Shown here: piece after piece, positions 33,946 through 42,799 of the stretch
How positions within the stretch are numbered: the stretch's first letter is position 1
Layout: every line of letters starts with the position of its first letter
IMG/VR virus record: IMGVR_UViG_3300024299_000645
Coordinates: 1-64,000 of that record
Strand: one strand, 5' to 3'
DNA length: 64,000 bases
Origin: a virus
Translations under genes and position numbers: made by a program
Notes under the pieces: model-generated
What the model was told of the DNA's origin: nothing
Seen by the model: only the letters and a program-made list of their open reading frames with translations
Databases searched by the model: none

Positions 33946-35796
33946 ATGGATTGGTCAAAATATTATCCCGCGAATTACTCGGCGATAACAGAAGCAGACA
34001 TTGAGATGATAAGGGAGAAGAGAAAACTCGCTCCTGTGGACAAAGACGCAGTTAAACAAGATTGGAAAGATCGTTCAGATGACGAATTTGTAGATATAGA
34101 TAAAGATGGTGATGAAGACGATTCTGATAAGTTTCTACATAAGAAAAGGAAAGCAATTAGTAAGGCTGTTGAAGATAAAGGCGAAGGTTGTCCTTGTTGT
34201 GATGGTGGGCCTTGTGAATGTCCTGAAGGATGTAAGAATTGTGATTGTTCAGCAAACGTTGATGAAATGTCTAAGGATGAATATAAAGATGTTAATATGA
34301 AAAAGCAACAGAAGAAGAAGAAAAAGAAAGATGATCCAGAAGAGGTTGAGTATTCCCTAAAACAAGATACAGTTACAAATATGGATGATCAAATATATGG
34401 TACTAAAGAATCAGTTTCTCATGGAAAACCTGGAGCGGTGGATATCTACAAAGAAACCATTGCATTAGCTAAAGTAACAAGAGGTAGAGATAAGTTGTCT
34501 CTTGAAGGCGCTGCAAAGTTAATTAAACAACGCTCTTATGATAAGTTAGCACCTTACTTAGATAGCATGGAAGAAGAGCCACGTCAATCTGTTCTAATGA
34601 TCTTAATGAATGATCAAAAGATTGCAGATAAAGTCATGAAGAAGATGAAGACAGAAAAATATCATGGCTGGTTGATGTCTGAAATGCATCAGAAGTATGA
34701 TGGTCTTACATGGGCAGAGATCGGAGAACGTTTAATTAGAACTCCAGAACGCAGATTAGTATCTCTTGCATATGCCACTAAGATGGGAACAATTGATGCA
34801 CCTTCACCTGAAGTTCAAAAATTAGCAGATGAGTGTGAGTTGGCAGATTTAGAAAAAGCTGCTGGTTCAATTATTGGTGAAGATGATGATCTAGATGAAG
34901 CAAAATCAGATGCGGAAAAGATTGCTGATAAACAAGCTAGCAATAATAAGATAAAACAAAAGTCAGGCAATCAAGACAATCAGGCTGATGCAAAAAAAGC
35001 AGATAAAGCTCGTGAAACACAAGCCAATGCAAATGATAAGGAACAGGAAAAACGACAGGCTCAAGCAGATAAAGATAGAGCATTAAGGAAGAAACAAAAA
35101 GATGCCGAAAATGCTAGACGGACTGATGATGGAGGTATGAGCGGAATCAAGAAAGACGCTGGAGCTTCTACAACGCGTTCAAAACTTGCGAATTTAGCGT
35201 TTTCTGCATTGGAAGGTACTGAAGAAGAGGTTCCTGAAACTATTGATGCAAGGCGTAGAGTATTTAAAGAAAAAATTAGAAAGCTTGCTTATGAGAAGGC
35301 CAAAGAAATAATTGCAAAGCAACAATCAGCGCCTGATCCAACTTATGATGAAGCTAAAAAAGAAGAAGAGGATTCTGATGAAATCGGATCCAAAGTAAAA
35401 GAGACCGGTAAGGTCGATAACAAAATAAAGATGGAGCCAACAGTGAAAGAAAGTACAGGTGTTTCCTTCGTACGGAAGTATAAACAGAAAATGGCAGCAG
35501 AACAGAAAGACGGAACTCTCGAAAATAATATACTTGAATATCTAGCAGGTGGTAGTTCTTTTGGTCGTGTAAAAAGGGCAGTACCTGTTGGTGCCGAATT
35601 TGCTTCTGATGATTCGCCAGCTTCAGCTACTTCAATTGCTCGTGCATTGAAGTGTAGTCCAATGCAAGTACAAAAGTTATTGGATGATATGTTAGAAGCA
35701 GGACAGATATCACGTGTAGGTGATGCATATTCATATGCTTCTCCTAGACCAGCTGAACCACAGGGCGAAAAAGAAGATTCCGGACTAGAAGTATAA
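33946..35796 (+). CDS. Large low-complexity protein with EF-hand-like loop and cysteine cluster
   Basis: 616 residues. The N-terminal part contains DIDKDGDEDDSDKFLHKKR, a calcium-loop pattern (DxDxDG), then a compact cysteine cluster near residues 82-101 (CPCCDGGPCECPEGCKNCDC), a possible metal site. The centre is Lys/Glu/Ala rich. The last 100 residues resemble a winged-helix (SATSIARALKCSPMQVQKL, LLDDMLEAGQISRVG). This modular order suggests a head-associated or regulatory protein; no family is recognised. It begins 2 bases after the nucleotidylyltransferase stop, with AGGAGC upstream. Confidence 0.5.
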   Translation: MDWSKYYPANYSAITEADIEMIREKRKLAPVDKDAVKQDWKDRSDDEFVDIDKDGDEDDSDKFLHKKRKAISKAVEDKGEGCPCCDGGPCECPEGCKNCDCSANVDEMSKDEYKDVNMKKQQKKKKKKDDPEEVEYSLKQDTVTNMDDQIYGTKESVSHGKPGAVDIYKETIALAKVTRGRDKLSLEGAAKLIKQRSYDKLAPYLDSMEEEPRQSVLMILMNDQKIADKVMKKMKTEKYHGWLMSEMHQKYDGLTWAEIGERLIRTPERRLVSLAYATKMGTIDAPSPEVQKLADECELADLEKAAGSIIGEDDDLDEAKSDAEKIADKQASNNKIKQKSGNQDNQADAKKADKARETQANANDKEQEKRQAQADKDRALRKKQKDAENARRTDDGGMSGIKKDAGASTTRSKLANLAFSALEGTEEEVPETIDARRRVFKEKIRKLAYEKAKEIIAKQQSAPDPTYDEAKKEEEDSDEIGSKVKETGKVDNKIKMEPTVKESTGVSFVRKYKQKMAAEQKDGTLENNILEYLAGGSSFGRVKRAVPVGAEFASDDSPASATSIARALKCSPMQVQKLLDDMLEAGQISRVGDAYSYASPRPAEPQGEKEDSGLEV

Positions 35797-35805
35797 ACAA
35801 ACAAT

Positions 35806-36549
35806 ATGAATATAGTGATTGGAAACGGGGAAAGTCGTAAGGCTTTTAATCTCAATTTATTATTGGATCATACAACATATGGTTGTAATGCGATGTACAG
35901 GGATTGGAACCCCACACATCTAATATGTATAGATAATAAGATGTTACATGAAATAGTAATATCACAGTATCCAAAATTACATCATTGTTGGTTTAGAAAT
36001 TTTCAGTTACTGGATCCTGATATGTATCCAGTTTTCAGGTCAACAGTTACACCTGATATTGAGGTAATAGAGAATAAGAATACAGGATATAAATTTGCCT
36101 ATTACGGACAAGAAATAAGTAGAGTTTTTCATGATGATACTCATACAATGGATCTGCTAGACAAACCGGTTCATTATTTTACATGGTTATCAGAACATGA
36201 TAAAGTAGATGTGGTAGACGATTTAAAACATATACCAATGTTAGATTCAGGACTACTCGCAACTTGGCTATGTTGTGAACAAGAAAAACCTGAAACGGTT
36301 TATTTAATGGGCTTTGATTTTAACATAAATGATGGAAAAGTAAACAATATATATAAAGATACAGATTGTTATGCTCCGAGTTATGCTTTACCAGTTCAGG
36401 CTAAGGGATGGATTCACAATTTTGAAGTTATGTTTACGGAACACTTTCCTGAAGTCAATTTTGTACATATTCAGGAAGAAGAGTGTTTTAATAAAGAAAT
36501 TCCAAACATAGATACAATGTCTATGGATGAGTTTAAAGAATTGTTATAA
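35806..36549 (+). CDS. Rossmann-like protein, glycosyltransferase or sialyltransferase-like
   Basis: 247 residues beginning MNIVIGNGESRKAFNL, a GNGxSR loop seen in motility-associated or sialyltransferase-like (Cst-type) proteins, and GCNAMYRDWNPTHLIC, where the N-Y/F-R segment is also found in that family. LLDSGLLATWLCCEQEKPETVYLMGFDF fits the second half of the fold. Substrate unknown; possibly capsid or tail glycosylation. It ends at a late promoter motif. Alternative: a DUF115-type protein. Confidence 0.45.
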   Translation: MNIVIGNGESRKAFNLNLLLDHTTYGCNAMYRDWNPTHLICIDNKMLHEIVISQYPKLHHCWFRNFQLLDPDMYPVFRSTVTPDIEVIENKNTGYKFAYYGQEISRVFHDDTHTMDLLDKPVHYFTWLSEHDKVDVVDDLKHIPMLDSGLLATWLCCEQEKPETVYLMGFDFNINDGKVNNIYKDTDCYAPSYALPVQAKGWIHNFEVMFTEHFPEVNFVHIQEEECFNKEIPNIDTMSMDEFKELL

Positions 36550-36552
36550 ATA
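36545..36552 (+). promoter_or_regulatory. T4-type late promoter motif, exact
   Basis: TATAAATA overlaps the stop codon of the preceding gene and lies 24 bases before the ATG of the virion-type protein at 36577. Confidence 0.65.
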
Positions 36553-36576
36553 TTTAAAAATTAATAGGAGAAATTC

Positions 36577-37146
36577 ATGCCTCTATGGGGAAAAGCCGCT
36601 GCTGGTACTCAGGCACAAAAACCAAAATGGGTTGGTACCACAGAAGGTGCAACATACAATAAACAAGATATCTATGGCGCTGACAATGGTTGGGTTGTTA
36701 ATACTAAAGCCAGTAAAAATGCTTCAGCGTCCCCTGAGATTCTAGTTGCAATGGGTGGTCTTGGTACTTCACTTGCTGCACCAACTGTTACATCAATGAG
36801 ATTTACAGCTTCTGCAATCACTGGTGGATCGAGAACAGTTTCTGTTCAGATTACTTGGGATGAAAGAGTTACAGTTACTGGAACACCACAAGTTGCTATT
36901 GCAAACGGTAACGAAGGAACTGGATCTGGTCGTGGACCACATACAGCTTCATATGCTTCAGGTTCTGGAACAAACAGGCTCACTTTCAGCGTAGCAAGTC
37001 AAACAGTTGCAACAAGCGATGTTCTTACATTAGGTGGATCTAATGTGGCACTAAATAGTGGTACAATTAAAGATACAACTGATGGATCAACTGTAGCATT
37101 GTTAGTTCTTTCAGGATTAACTGCGGTAACATTGACAGTAACTTAA
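36577..37146 (+). CDS. Virion structural protein with Ig-like C-terminal domain
   Basis: 189 residues. The N-terminus MPLWGKAAAGTQAQKPKW and a following KQDIYGADNGWVVNTK are typical of small T4-like marine virion proteins. The rest (about 72-189) is Thr/Val/Ser-rich and forms a beta-sandwich pattern (SVQITWDERVTVTGTPQVA, LTFSVASQTVATSDVLTL), as in adhesion-like domains. It follows an exact late promoter and has a GGAG site. Specific location in the particle is unknown. Confidence 0.65.
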   Translation: MPLWGKAAAGTQAQKPKWVGTTEGATYNKQDIYGADNGWVVNTKASKNASASPEILVAMGGLGTSLAAPTVTSMRFTASAITGGSRTVSVQITWDERVTVTGTPQVAIANGNEGTGSGRGPHTASYASGSGTNRLTFSVASQTVATSDVLTLGGSNVALNSGTIKDTTDGSTVALLVLSGLTAVTLTVT

Positions 37147-37161
37147 TAGTTAAATAATATT

Positions 37162-37386
37162 ATGGAATATGTGGAAAATATAAATGTTGCTGTAGTATTG
37201 CAGCAACTACAGTCATACAAAGCTGAGAAAGAAAAACTTACCCAAAAACTTTCTCAGCTTAATGACGAGGTAGAAAATAGTAAACGTGGTATACATAGTT
37301 ATGATGGCGCTATACAAGCCCTTGATGCATTACTACAAACAGCTGAATCTAAAGAGATTGATGTTCCTGAATTGGAAGAAAATTAA
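37162..37386 (+). CDS. Coiled-coil protein, 74 aa
   Basis: Almost fully heptad-like: AVVLQQLQSYKAEKEKL, then TQKLSQLNDEVENSKRG, and IQALDALLQTAESKE. It is related in layout to the coiled-coil protein at 39078-39320, which also lies directly after (rather than before) a fibre-type gene, and both share GAIQ. It probably oligomerises. The stop overlaps the next ATG by one base. Confidence 0.6.
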   Translation: MEYVENINVAVVLQQLQSYKAEKEKLTQKLSQLNDEVENSKRGIHSYDGAIQALDALLQTAESKEIDVPELEEN

Positions 37387-38228
37387 TGGCAGATAAAACG
37401 ATACCCGCTTTAAATACACATGATAGTCCTACGGCGGAAGACTTATTAATTATAGTTGATGATCCTTCTGGTAATCCCGTAAATAAGAAAATACGTGTAG
37501 ACACATTACTATCAGCACTTTCTACAGATACAACAACTAGAAGTGTAGCAAATAAGGTTCAATCTAGAGCTGATACCAATATTGCAAGAGATTTAAATTT
37601 ACGAAATTCTAAAACTGTTTTACAGCCAGAAGTATTAAAAGGTGAACAGGATGATTTGACTGTCATTTTGGGGACCTTAGATATGGCAGAAAATTCTGTA
37701 TGGCATGTAGAGATTGATGGAACATCTTCTTCAGCAAATGATACATTTAAATGGTGGAGAGATGGAAATACATCAACCGGCGCAGCAACTGTCAGTATTG
37801 ACGGATCTACGCAAGCATTAGCAAATGGTGTAAGTATTAAATTTGATGGTGTTACAGGACACAAAGTTACAGATAAATGGCAAATTGTCGGTTTAATAGA
37901 ATCAAGAATTGATTTTCAAGGAAGTATTTTAGTTGAAGATAGTATTCCTGAAAATGGTTCTTTTACTAGTACCTTTTCAGAAACTGGTAATTTGCAATTA
38001 GAATCTGGAATAGATATGGCATTTGAAGATGGTACAGAAAAAGATATGTACATATCTGCAAATACTTCAGTAATAAGATTTGTGGGTGGCCTACAATTAG
38101 GTGAAGCCACGGATCCTGTTGGATTTTATGGTGCCACACCGGTATCTCAAAATACAACATTTAGCGCAGGTGCTAGCACCGCGGCGCATATTATAACCGA
38201 ATTAGAAAGATTAGGTTTAGTAACATAA
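37386..38228 (+). CDS. Tail-fibre-type virion protein A
   Basis: 280 residues. The N-terminus MADKTIPALNTHDSPTAEDL plus LLIIVDDPSGNPVNKKIRVD is shared with the gene at 38332 ([34 protein letters not shown]), a common attachment module in phage fibres and decoration proteins. The C-terminal part is repetitive beta (SSSANDTFKWWRDGNTST), ending FSAGASTAAHIITELERLGL, a typical marine-phage fibre C-terminus. The two proteins diverge after the module, so they may have different receptor roles. No catalytic motif. Confidence 0.65.
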   Translation: MADKTIPALNTHDSPTAEDLLIIVDDPSGNPVNKKIRVDTLLSALSTDTTTRSVANKVQSRADTNIARDLNLRNSKTVLQPEVLKGEQDDLTVILGTLDMAENSVWHVEIDGTSSSANDTFKWWRDGNTSTGAATVSIDGSTQALANGVSIKFDGVTGHKVTDKWQIVGLIESRIDFQGSILVEDSIPENGSFTSTFSETGNLQLESGIDMAFEDGTEKDMYISANTSVIRFVGGLQLGEATDPVGFYGATPVSQNTTFSAGASTAAHIITELERLGLVT

Positions 38229-38231
38229 ATA
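38224..38231 (+). promoter_or_regulatory. Late promoter motif
   Basis: CATAAATA at the stop codon of fibre-type protein A, fitting the NATAAATA late consensus; it would transcribe fibre-type protein B with a structured leader of about 90 bases. Confidence 0.5.
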
Positions 38232-38243
38232 TTTTTTGGATGT

Positions 38244-38319
38244 CTGAGGAAAACCCTTCGCAAGAGTGAGCGATTCTCAGCATGATTTTAACTGGTGATG
38301 AGTCCCATCACGACGCCAG
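38244..38319 (+). ncRNA. Candidate structured 5' leader of the fibre-type gene at 38332
   Basis: Two helices: CTGAG (38244-38248) with CTCAG (38276-38280), containing an inner CTT-CGC-AAG stem (38256-38264); and CTGGTGATG (38292-38300) with CATCA (38306-38310) plus CCAG (38316-38319) around a bulge of five bases. The second hairpin ends just before AAGGAG (38321-38326). GC content is higher than around it. It may stabilise mRNA or gate translation. I know no named RNA family that fits. Confidence 0.4.
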
Positions 38320-38331
38320 CAAGGAGATTAG

Positions 38332-39057
38332 ATGGCAGATAAGAAAATAACGGCTTTAACTGCAGCATCAGAAGCAGCAAGTGAAGACCTTTTACACATA
38401 ATTGATGATCCTTCAGGATCTCCAGTTAACAAAAAGTTAACTGTTAAATCATTTCTCGCTAATGTAACACATACAATTACCGGGACTGCACAAGCAACAT
38501 CAGAGATAATTCATAAAACTCTACACACCGCTAACTTAGCTCCATCGTCTGCTAATGTTTTTAATAGTATTGTAACATCTGATGTTACCGTCGATGTTAA
38601 AGCAACCGGTTTAGCTCAAGGTAATGTTGCTGTATTAACAGCCTCTTCAGGAACAGCAAAGATCCATGATGGAAACGTTGCTTTCACTTCAGAAGTATCA
38701 GGCGTTAAAGGTATCCTAGATCTTAATACATTTGACAGTACAGATTCATCTGCAGGTAAGTCATATTGTATTATCGCATCACACGCAAATAGTGCCGCGG
38801 CACCTAGTGCTTCACCAACTGCTTTTCTTAAGTTTGATGTTGCAAGTTCCTTGACTGGAGCATCACAGAATGTTGCTTTTGCTTGGGACGCAGCTCCAAC
38901 TGGTGGATATGGTGCGTCTGCTGGAGCCAATGTTGGTCCATTTTTGACAACAGGTGCAAATACATCTGGTTCTTATACTGCCCCTGCAAATGGTGCTATT
39001 AAATGTAACATTTCTGGTGTAACTAAGTATGTTTTACTCTGGGATGGAATTGCTTAA
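38332..39057 (+). CDS. Tail-fibre-type virion protein B
   Basis: 241 residues, with the same N-terminal module as the gene at 37386. The rest is Ala/Ser/Thr-rich beta: [58 protein letters not shown] and [20 protein letters not shown]. It is probably a receptor-binding or surface protein. Strong AAGGAG, and a late promoter plus structured leader upstream. Confidence 0.65.
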   Translation: MADKKITALTAASEAASEDLLHIIDDPSGSPVNKKLTVKSFLANVTHTITGTAQATSEIIHKTLHTANLAPSSANVFNSIVTSDVTVDVKATGLAQGNVAVLTASSGTAKIHDGNVAFTSEVSGVKGILDLNTFDSTDSSAGKSYCIIASHANSAAAPSASPTAFLKFDVASSLTGASQNVAFAWDAAPTGGYGASAGANVGPFLTTGANTSGSYTAPANGAIKCNISGVTKYVLLWDGIA

Positions 39058-39077
39058 TATATAATTAATAGAATATT

Positions 39078-39320
39078 ATGACTAAAGAAAATATTGAAAA
39101 ACAAATTGAGTTTTTACAAAAAGATGTTATATCTGTAAAGCAAAGATTAGAAGCAGTGAGGGGAGAAGAACAACAACTTGTCTCCACACTGTCTTCACTT
39201 CAAGGCGCTATACAGGTTAGTAATCATTATTTAAGTTTGTTTGAAAAATCAAAGGATTCCGATGATGCACCAGTAGAAGAGCCATCTGAAGATCCTGTGA
39301 AAAAAGAAAAAAAGAAATAG
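39078..39320 (+). CDS. Coiled-coil protein, 80 aa
   Basis: Heptad-rich helix (ENIEKQIEFLQKDVISVKQR, EEQQLVSTLSSLQGAIQV) followed by an acidic and basic tail (EEPSEDPVKKEKKK). Its position after fibre-type protein B mirrors the 74-residue coiled-coil protein after fibre-type protein A, so the gene pair looks duplicated. Function unknown. Confidence 0.6.
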   Translation: MTKENIEKQIEFLQKDVISVKQRLEAVRGEEQQLVSTLSSLQGAIQVSNHYLSLFEKSKDSDDAPVEEPSEDPVKKEKKK

Positions 39321-39324
39321 ACGC

Positions 39325-39717
39325 ATGAATTTTGATGATATTACCGAAAATAATATCGAACTTTTCTGCATGCACAAATACAATAATCCTCAATGCATAA
39401 GTACAGAGGATTATAGTGATGATATGAAAAGATTTAAGTATTTAAAAAGACACTTAAATCATTATCTTGCATCAGGTGAATTGAAAGAAAGGTTGATTCT
39501 TAACCATTTGATTATGATATATAATCTATTTGACAATGAATCCGGTACGCGAATATTATTTTACAAAATTGAAGACAATAGTTGGGCAGTATTAAAACCC
39601 TTTTTAATTTATTTAAGAAGAATGCCCAAAATAGTTCGTGGCGTAAAAGGTACGGATATTCGAGACGGTGATATTCAATTAGATCAACATGTAGTAAAGC
39701 AGTTAAGATGCCTATAG
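39325..39717 (+). CDS. Hypothetical protein, 130 aa
   Basis: MNFDDITENNIELFCMHKYN, then helical KRFKYLKRHLNHYLASGELKER. The same kind of protein sits next to the following gene in marine T4-like phages, as far as I recall, and may be a head- or tail-associated factor. Last bases overlap the next start. Weak ribosome-binding site. Confidence 0.5.
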   Translation: MNFDDITENNIELFCMHKYNNPQCISTEDYSDDMKRFKYLKRHLNHYLASGELKERLILNHLIMIYNLFDNESGTRILFYKIEDNSWAVLKPFLIYLRRMPKIVRGVKGTDIRDGDIQLDQHVVKQLRCL

Positions 39718-40505
39718 GATTAAAATCAGTATTAACGCAGGGTTCAGATTTATTCTTCCTATTTTCCTTTTTAAAGCGCCTGGTAACTCCCTTCGAAAAA
39801 ACTAAAGCATATGCATTAGGTATTGTTGATAAGAATGGTAAAAATCTTATTAAGAAAAGAAATTTTACCACACAAGATCAACGTGATGCCTATACAATGA
39901 TGGATACGCTTATTTTCAATTTGAAAAGGCTTCTAGGAAAAGTGCCTGGTGGTAAGTCAAGAATTGCGACTTATGCTGCTGCCTTGTTATTGCTTAGAGA
40001 AGAGAATCAACTAAAGTTATTACAAGATGAAAAGTTTTTAGAGGAAGAGTTTTCCATTCTTTACGAAGATATGTGTTGTGAATGGCAATTAGATATGAAT
40101 GATCCTGATCAAACGTTTTTGAAAGAAGTGAAAGAAGAAGCGATTGATGAGAACCTTGTGAATTTATTCAAAGATGTTCATAGAAATATGAATAATAAAA
40201 AAGCTCAGCATGCAATAGCAACCGCACAAGCAATGGGATTAGATCCAATTAAAATTCAAATGTATTTGTTAGCAATTGTACCTGTAATGACAACTTTAGG
40301 GGCAAATTATGAACCTGAAGATGAAGTTATAGAAGATGCACCTGCAATGTCAATGGGAGCAGGTGGTATTGCGGGTAGTGCTGAAGCAGGTGATGATCCA
40401 CCTGTTAGAAAGAAAAAGAAAAAAGGTGATGCTATGCCAGTCCTAGCCAGGAAAGGTATTAAAGAGCATCTAAGAATATTCCCATCACAAAATATAACAG
40501 TTTAG
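39708..40505 (+). CDS. Putative virion structural protein, 265 aa
   Basis: The N-terminal region FFLFSFLKRLVTPFEKTKAY, GIVDKNGKNLIKKRN, then AYTMMDTLIFNLKRLLGKVPG is one I associate with a conserved marine T4-like virion protein of unknown position. Residues about 205-245 are acidic/Gly-rich (EDEVIEDAPAMSMGAGG) and then Lys-rich (RKKKKKGD), the end is IFPSQNITV. No enzyme motif. Confidence 0.55.
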   Translation: MPIGLKSVLTQGSDLFFLFSFLKRLVTPFEKTKAYALGIVDKNGKNLIKKRNFTTQDQRDAYTMMDTLIFNLKRLLGKVPGGKSRIATYAAALLLLREENQLKLLQDEKFLEEEFSILYEDMCCEWQLDMNDPDQTFLKEVKEEAIDENLVNLFKDVHRNMNNKKAQHAIATAQAMGLDPIKIQMYLLAIVPVMTTLGANYEPEDEVIEDAPAMSMGAGGIAGSAEAGDDPPVRKKKKKGDAMPVLARKGIKEHLRIFPSQNITV

Positions 40506-40515
40506 AAAGGTAATT

Positions 40516-40845
40516 ATGGCAGGAATACAAGAGACAAAAGACGTTTTAGCTTTTGTGTTTTCACTTGGAAAAGCAACGGCTTCGGCATTGGAAGACGGTG
40601 ATATTGGTTGGTCAGATGCAATGGATTTTATTGAACCTTTAAAAAAGTTGGGACCAGCTATCGACAATATTGAAGACGTTTTAGTTGAACTACAAGACCT
40701 AGACGATGCTGAATTCGCAGAATTGGTACAATATGCCAAGGATGAATTTGGATTAGCTGACTTAGCTGATGATACCGAAGTAATGGTAGAAGAAGCGATC
40801 AATGCAGGGGTTGAAATCGTTAAGATTGTAAGAATGTTTAGCTGA
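40516..40845 (+). CDS. Hypothetical acidic helical protein, 109 aa
   Basis: Helical, acidic: LAFVFSLGKATASALEDGD, then MDFIEPLKKLGPAIDNIEDV and VMVEEAINAGVEIVKIVRMF. It is similar in style to small phage tail- or head-associated proteins, but no family is recognised. AAAGG lies upstream. It is the last gene before a strong terminator, and its stop codon is in the first copy of a 23-bp tandem repeat. Confidence 0.5.
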   Translation: MAGIQETKDVLAFVFSLGKATASALEDGDIGWSDAMDFIEPLKKLGPAIDNIEDVLVELQDLDDAEFAELVQYAKDEFGLADLADDTEVMVEEAINAGVEIVKIVRMFS

Positions 40846-40887
40846 AGACCATCCTCGGCAAAAACTGAAGACCATCCTCGGCAAAAA
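40842..40887 (+). repeat. Tandem 23-bp direct repeat
   Basis: CTGAAGACCATCCTCGGC followed by five A is present twice without gap: 40842-40864 and 40865-40887, identical. The first copy includes the stop codon of the preceding gene. The second runs directly into the terminator stem. Confidence 0.85.
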
Positions 40888-40913
40888 AGGGAATCAATTG
40901 ATTCCCTTTTTTT
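40882..40913 (+). terminator. Strong bidirectional rho-independent terminator
   Basis: AGGGAATC (40888-40895), loop AATT, GATTCCCT (40900-40907), a perfect palindrome, flanked by an A-run before and a T-run after, so it can act in both directions. It closes the late virion block. Confidence 0.92.
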
Positions 40914-40917
40914 ATCC

Positions 40918-40946
40918 TTGAAATTTATTGTTTATTATGTTATAAT
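40918..40946 (+). promoter_or_regulatory. Sigma70-type promoter for the primase operon
   Basis: TTGAAA at 40918-40923, 17-base spacer, TATAAT at 40941-40946. It is right after the terminator and 37 bases before the primase start. Confidence 0.85.
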
Positions 40947-40982
40947 ATAATCTTTATATTAAACCCCGCGCCATTGAGAGAT

Positions 40983-41990
40983 ATGAGTCTTTACATAGAT
41001 CATAAGTATACAAATTTATTATCATCCCGCCTTCAACGTTTTACAAGAAAATCCAGAGAGCTTTACAATTTCAGATGCCCATTATGTGGAGATTCATCTA
41101 AGAATCAATTTAAAGCTAGAGGTTATCTTTTCAATAAAAAACAACAATTAATATTTAAATGCCATAATTGTGGTTCTGGTGGACCTTTAAAAGTATTATT
41201 AGATAAAATTGATCCAACATTATCTAAGCAATATTCTTTTGAAAAATATAGAGAAGATGCTGGAGATGATACTCATCCAGAGAGAGAAGAAAAAGTACCA
41301 GTCTTTAGAAAACCTCAATTTAAAAAAGTAGGATGTCCTAGTCTAGCTGAACTAGGAGCAAATCATCCAGCTGTAAAATTTTGTGATGTAAGAATGCTTC
41401 CTAAAATTCGTTATCATGATATGTACTTTGCAGATTGTTTTAAAAGTTGGGTTAGTAAATATGATGTAGAAATCGCTGCACGATTAAGACCAAATGATCC
41501 CAGAATTATTATCCCATTTTTTGATAAAGAAAAAAGGTTAATAGCCGCACAAGGAAGAAGTTTAGAGGATTCAACTTTAAGATATTTCACTGTTAAGATT
41601 GATAAATCTGCCGGTAAACTTTTTGGATTAGATAGAAATGATCCGAAACAATTAACCTATATTGTTGAGGGTCCTATTGATAGTATGTTTCTTCCTAATG
41701 CTTTAGCTATGGCAGGTAGTGACATGGATGATATGGGTCAATTTTATGCTCGGGACGTTACCTTTGTGTATGATAATGAACGACGAAATAAAGAAATTGT
41801 AGACAAAATGCAAAAAACAGTGAAGAAAGGTTTCGCAATTTGCATCTGGCCTGACACAATTAAAGTCAAAGATATTAATGATATGGTGCTAGATGGAATG
41901 GACATCTTAGACATAGTTGATACCATAAATACAAATACCTTTCGTGGCTTACCTGCAAGGGTAAAATTGAATCAGTGGAAAAGAATATGA
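40983..41990 (+). CDS. 61: DNA primase gp61
   Basis: 335 residues. The N-terminal zinc-binding domain has CPLCGDSSKNQ (Cys pair) and FKCHNCGSGG (second Cys pair), and the Toprim domain has IVEGPIDSMFLPNALA with AMAGSDMDD after it. It makes RNA primers for lagging-strand synthesis with the gp41 helicase. ATG 40983 follows a gagag site; an in-frame TTG three codons upstream is less likely. Confidence 0.93.
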   Translation: MSLYIDHKYTNLLSSRLQRFTRKSRELYNFRCPLCGDSSKNQFKARGYLFNKKQQLIFKCHNCGSGGPLKVLLDKIDPTLSKQYSFEKYREDAGDDTHPEREEKVPVFRKPQFKKVGCPSLAELGANHPAVKFCDVRMLPKIRYHDMYFADCFKSWVSKYDVEIAARLRPNDPRIIIPFFDKEKRLIAAQGRSLEDSTLRYFTVKIDKSAGKLFGLDRNDPKQLTYIVEGPIDSMFLPNALAMAGSDMDDMGQFYARDVTFVYDNERRNKEIVDKMQKTVKKGFAICIWPDTIKVKDINDMVLDGMDILDIVDTINTNTFRGLPARVKLNQWKRI

Positions 41991-42799
41991 GTGAAGAAGT
42001 GAAGGTCCATGAATTTGGATTTGTTAAATTATTAGATATAATGGGTGATGATGAAGAAGTAGAAAACGCGGCTCGAATAAGTTATGGACAGGGAACACGA
42101 AAGACAAGTCAGACAAGAAATCTTATTCGGTATCTGATGAGACATGAACATACATCACCTTTTGAGATGTGTGAAGTTAAGTTTCATATGAAGTTACCAA
42201 TTTTTGTAATGAGACAAATAGTTCGGCATAGGACGGCGAACTTAAATGAGTATTCAGGACGATACTCGATTATGAGTAATGATTTTTACGTACCTCATGA
42301 TGATGATATCCAAAAGCAATCAAAACAGAATAACCAAGGTAGGGGGGAAGAAATTGAAGAAAAAGATTTAGTTAAATATGAATTTAACAGAATCTACGAC
42401 AATGCTTCCTGGGCCTACAAAAATTTATTAGATCTTGATTTAGCTCGCGAGTTATCACGTGCAGTACTGCCTGTTGGCAATTATACAGAAGTTATCTGGA
42501 AAATAGATTTACATAATTTTTTTAAGTTTTGTAAATTGAGAATGGATGGACACGCACAAAAAGAAGTTAGAGAGTATGCATCTGCCATGTACGGCATGGT
42601 AAAACCAAAATTTCCCCTTTGTTGTGAGGCATTTGAAGATTATCAACAAAACGCGGTTTCATTTTCTCAAAGAGAATTAAACATTATTAGAGATAATTTA
42701 AATGGCAGTTGGGTAATGGCAAAGTACGGATTATCAGAGCACGAATCAACAGAATTTTTAGAAAAGCTCAAAACGATAGAAGGGGAAGAAGAGAAATGA
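41987..42799 (+). CDS. thyX: Flavin-dependent thymidylate synthase ThyX
   Basis: 270 residues. The ThyX motif R80-H-R82-x7-S90 (RHRTANLNEYS) is intact. EHTSPFEMCEVKFHMKLPI and LPVGNYTEVIWKIDLHNFF are further conserved blocks. It methylates dUMP to dTMP with FAD, folate and NADPH, unlike T4's ThyA-type gene td. With dUTPase, RNR and nucleotidase it forms the phage dTMP supply. ATGA overlap with primase. Confidence 0.96.
   Translation: MSEEVKVHEFGFVKLLDIMGDDEEVENAARISYGQGTRKTSQTRNLIRYLMRHEHTSPFEMCEVKFHMKLPIFVMRQIVRHRTANLNEYSGRYSIMSNDFYVPHDDDIQKQSKQNNQGRGEEIEEKDLVKYEFNRIYDNASWAYKNLLDLDLARELSRAVLPVGNYTEVIWKIDLHNFFKFCKLRMDGHAQKEVREYASAMYGMVKPKFPLCCEAFEDYQQNAVSFSQRELNIIRDNLNGSWVMAKYGLSEHESTEFLEKLKTIEGEEEK

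Noticed and set aside
38290-38325. Hammerhead ribozyme-like TGATGAG in the fibre leader
   Set aside because: The conserved CTGATGA core has G in place of C, and no GAAA follows the second helix.
40842-40887. CRISPR-like repeat
   Set aside because: Only two copies with no spacer between them; it is a simple tandem duplication.
42709-42795. An upstream 29-codon extension of the RNR gene
   Set aside because: It overlaps thyX out of frame and the RNR sequence starts at MNLPTEY with a purine-rich site and an ATGA overlap.
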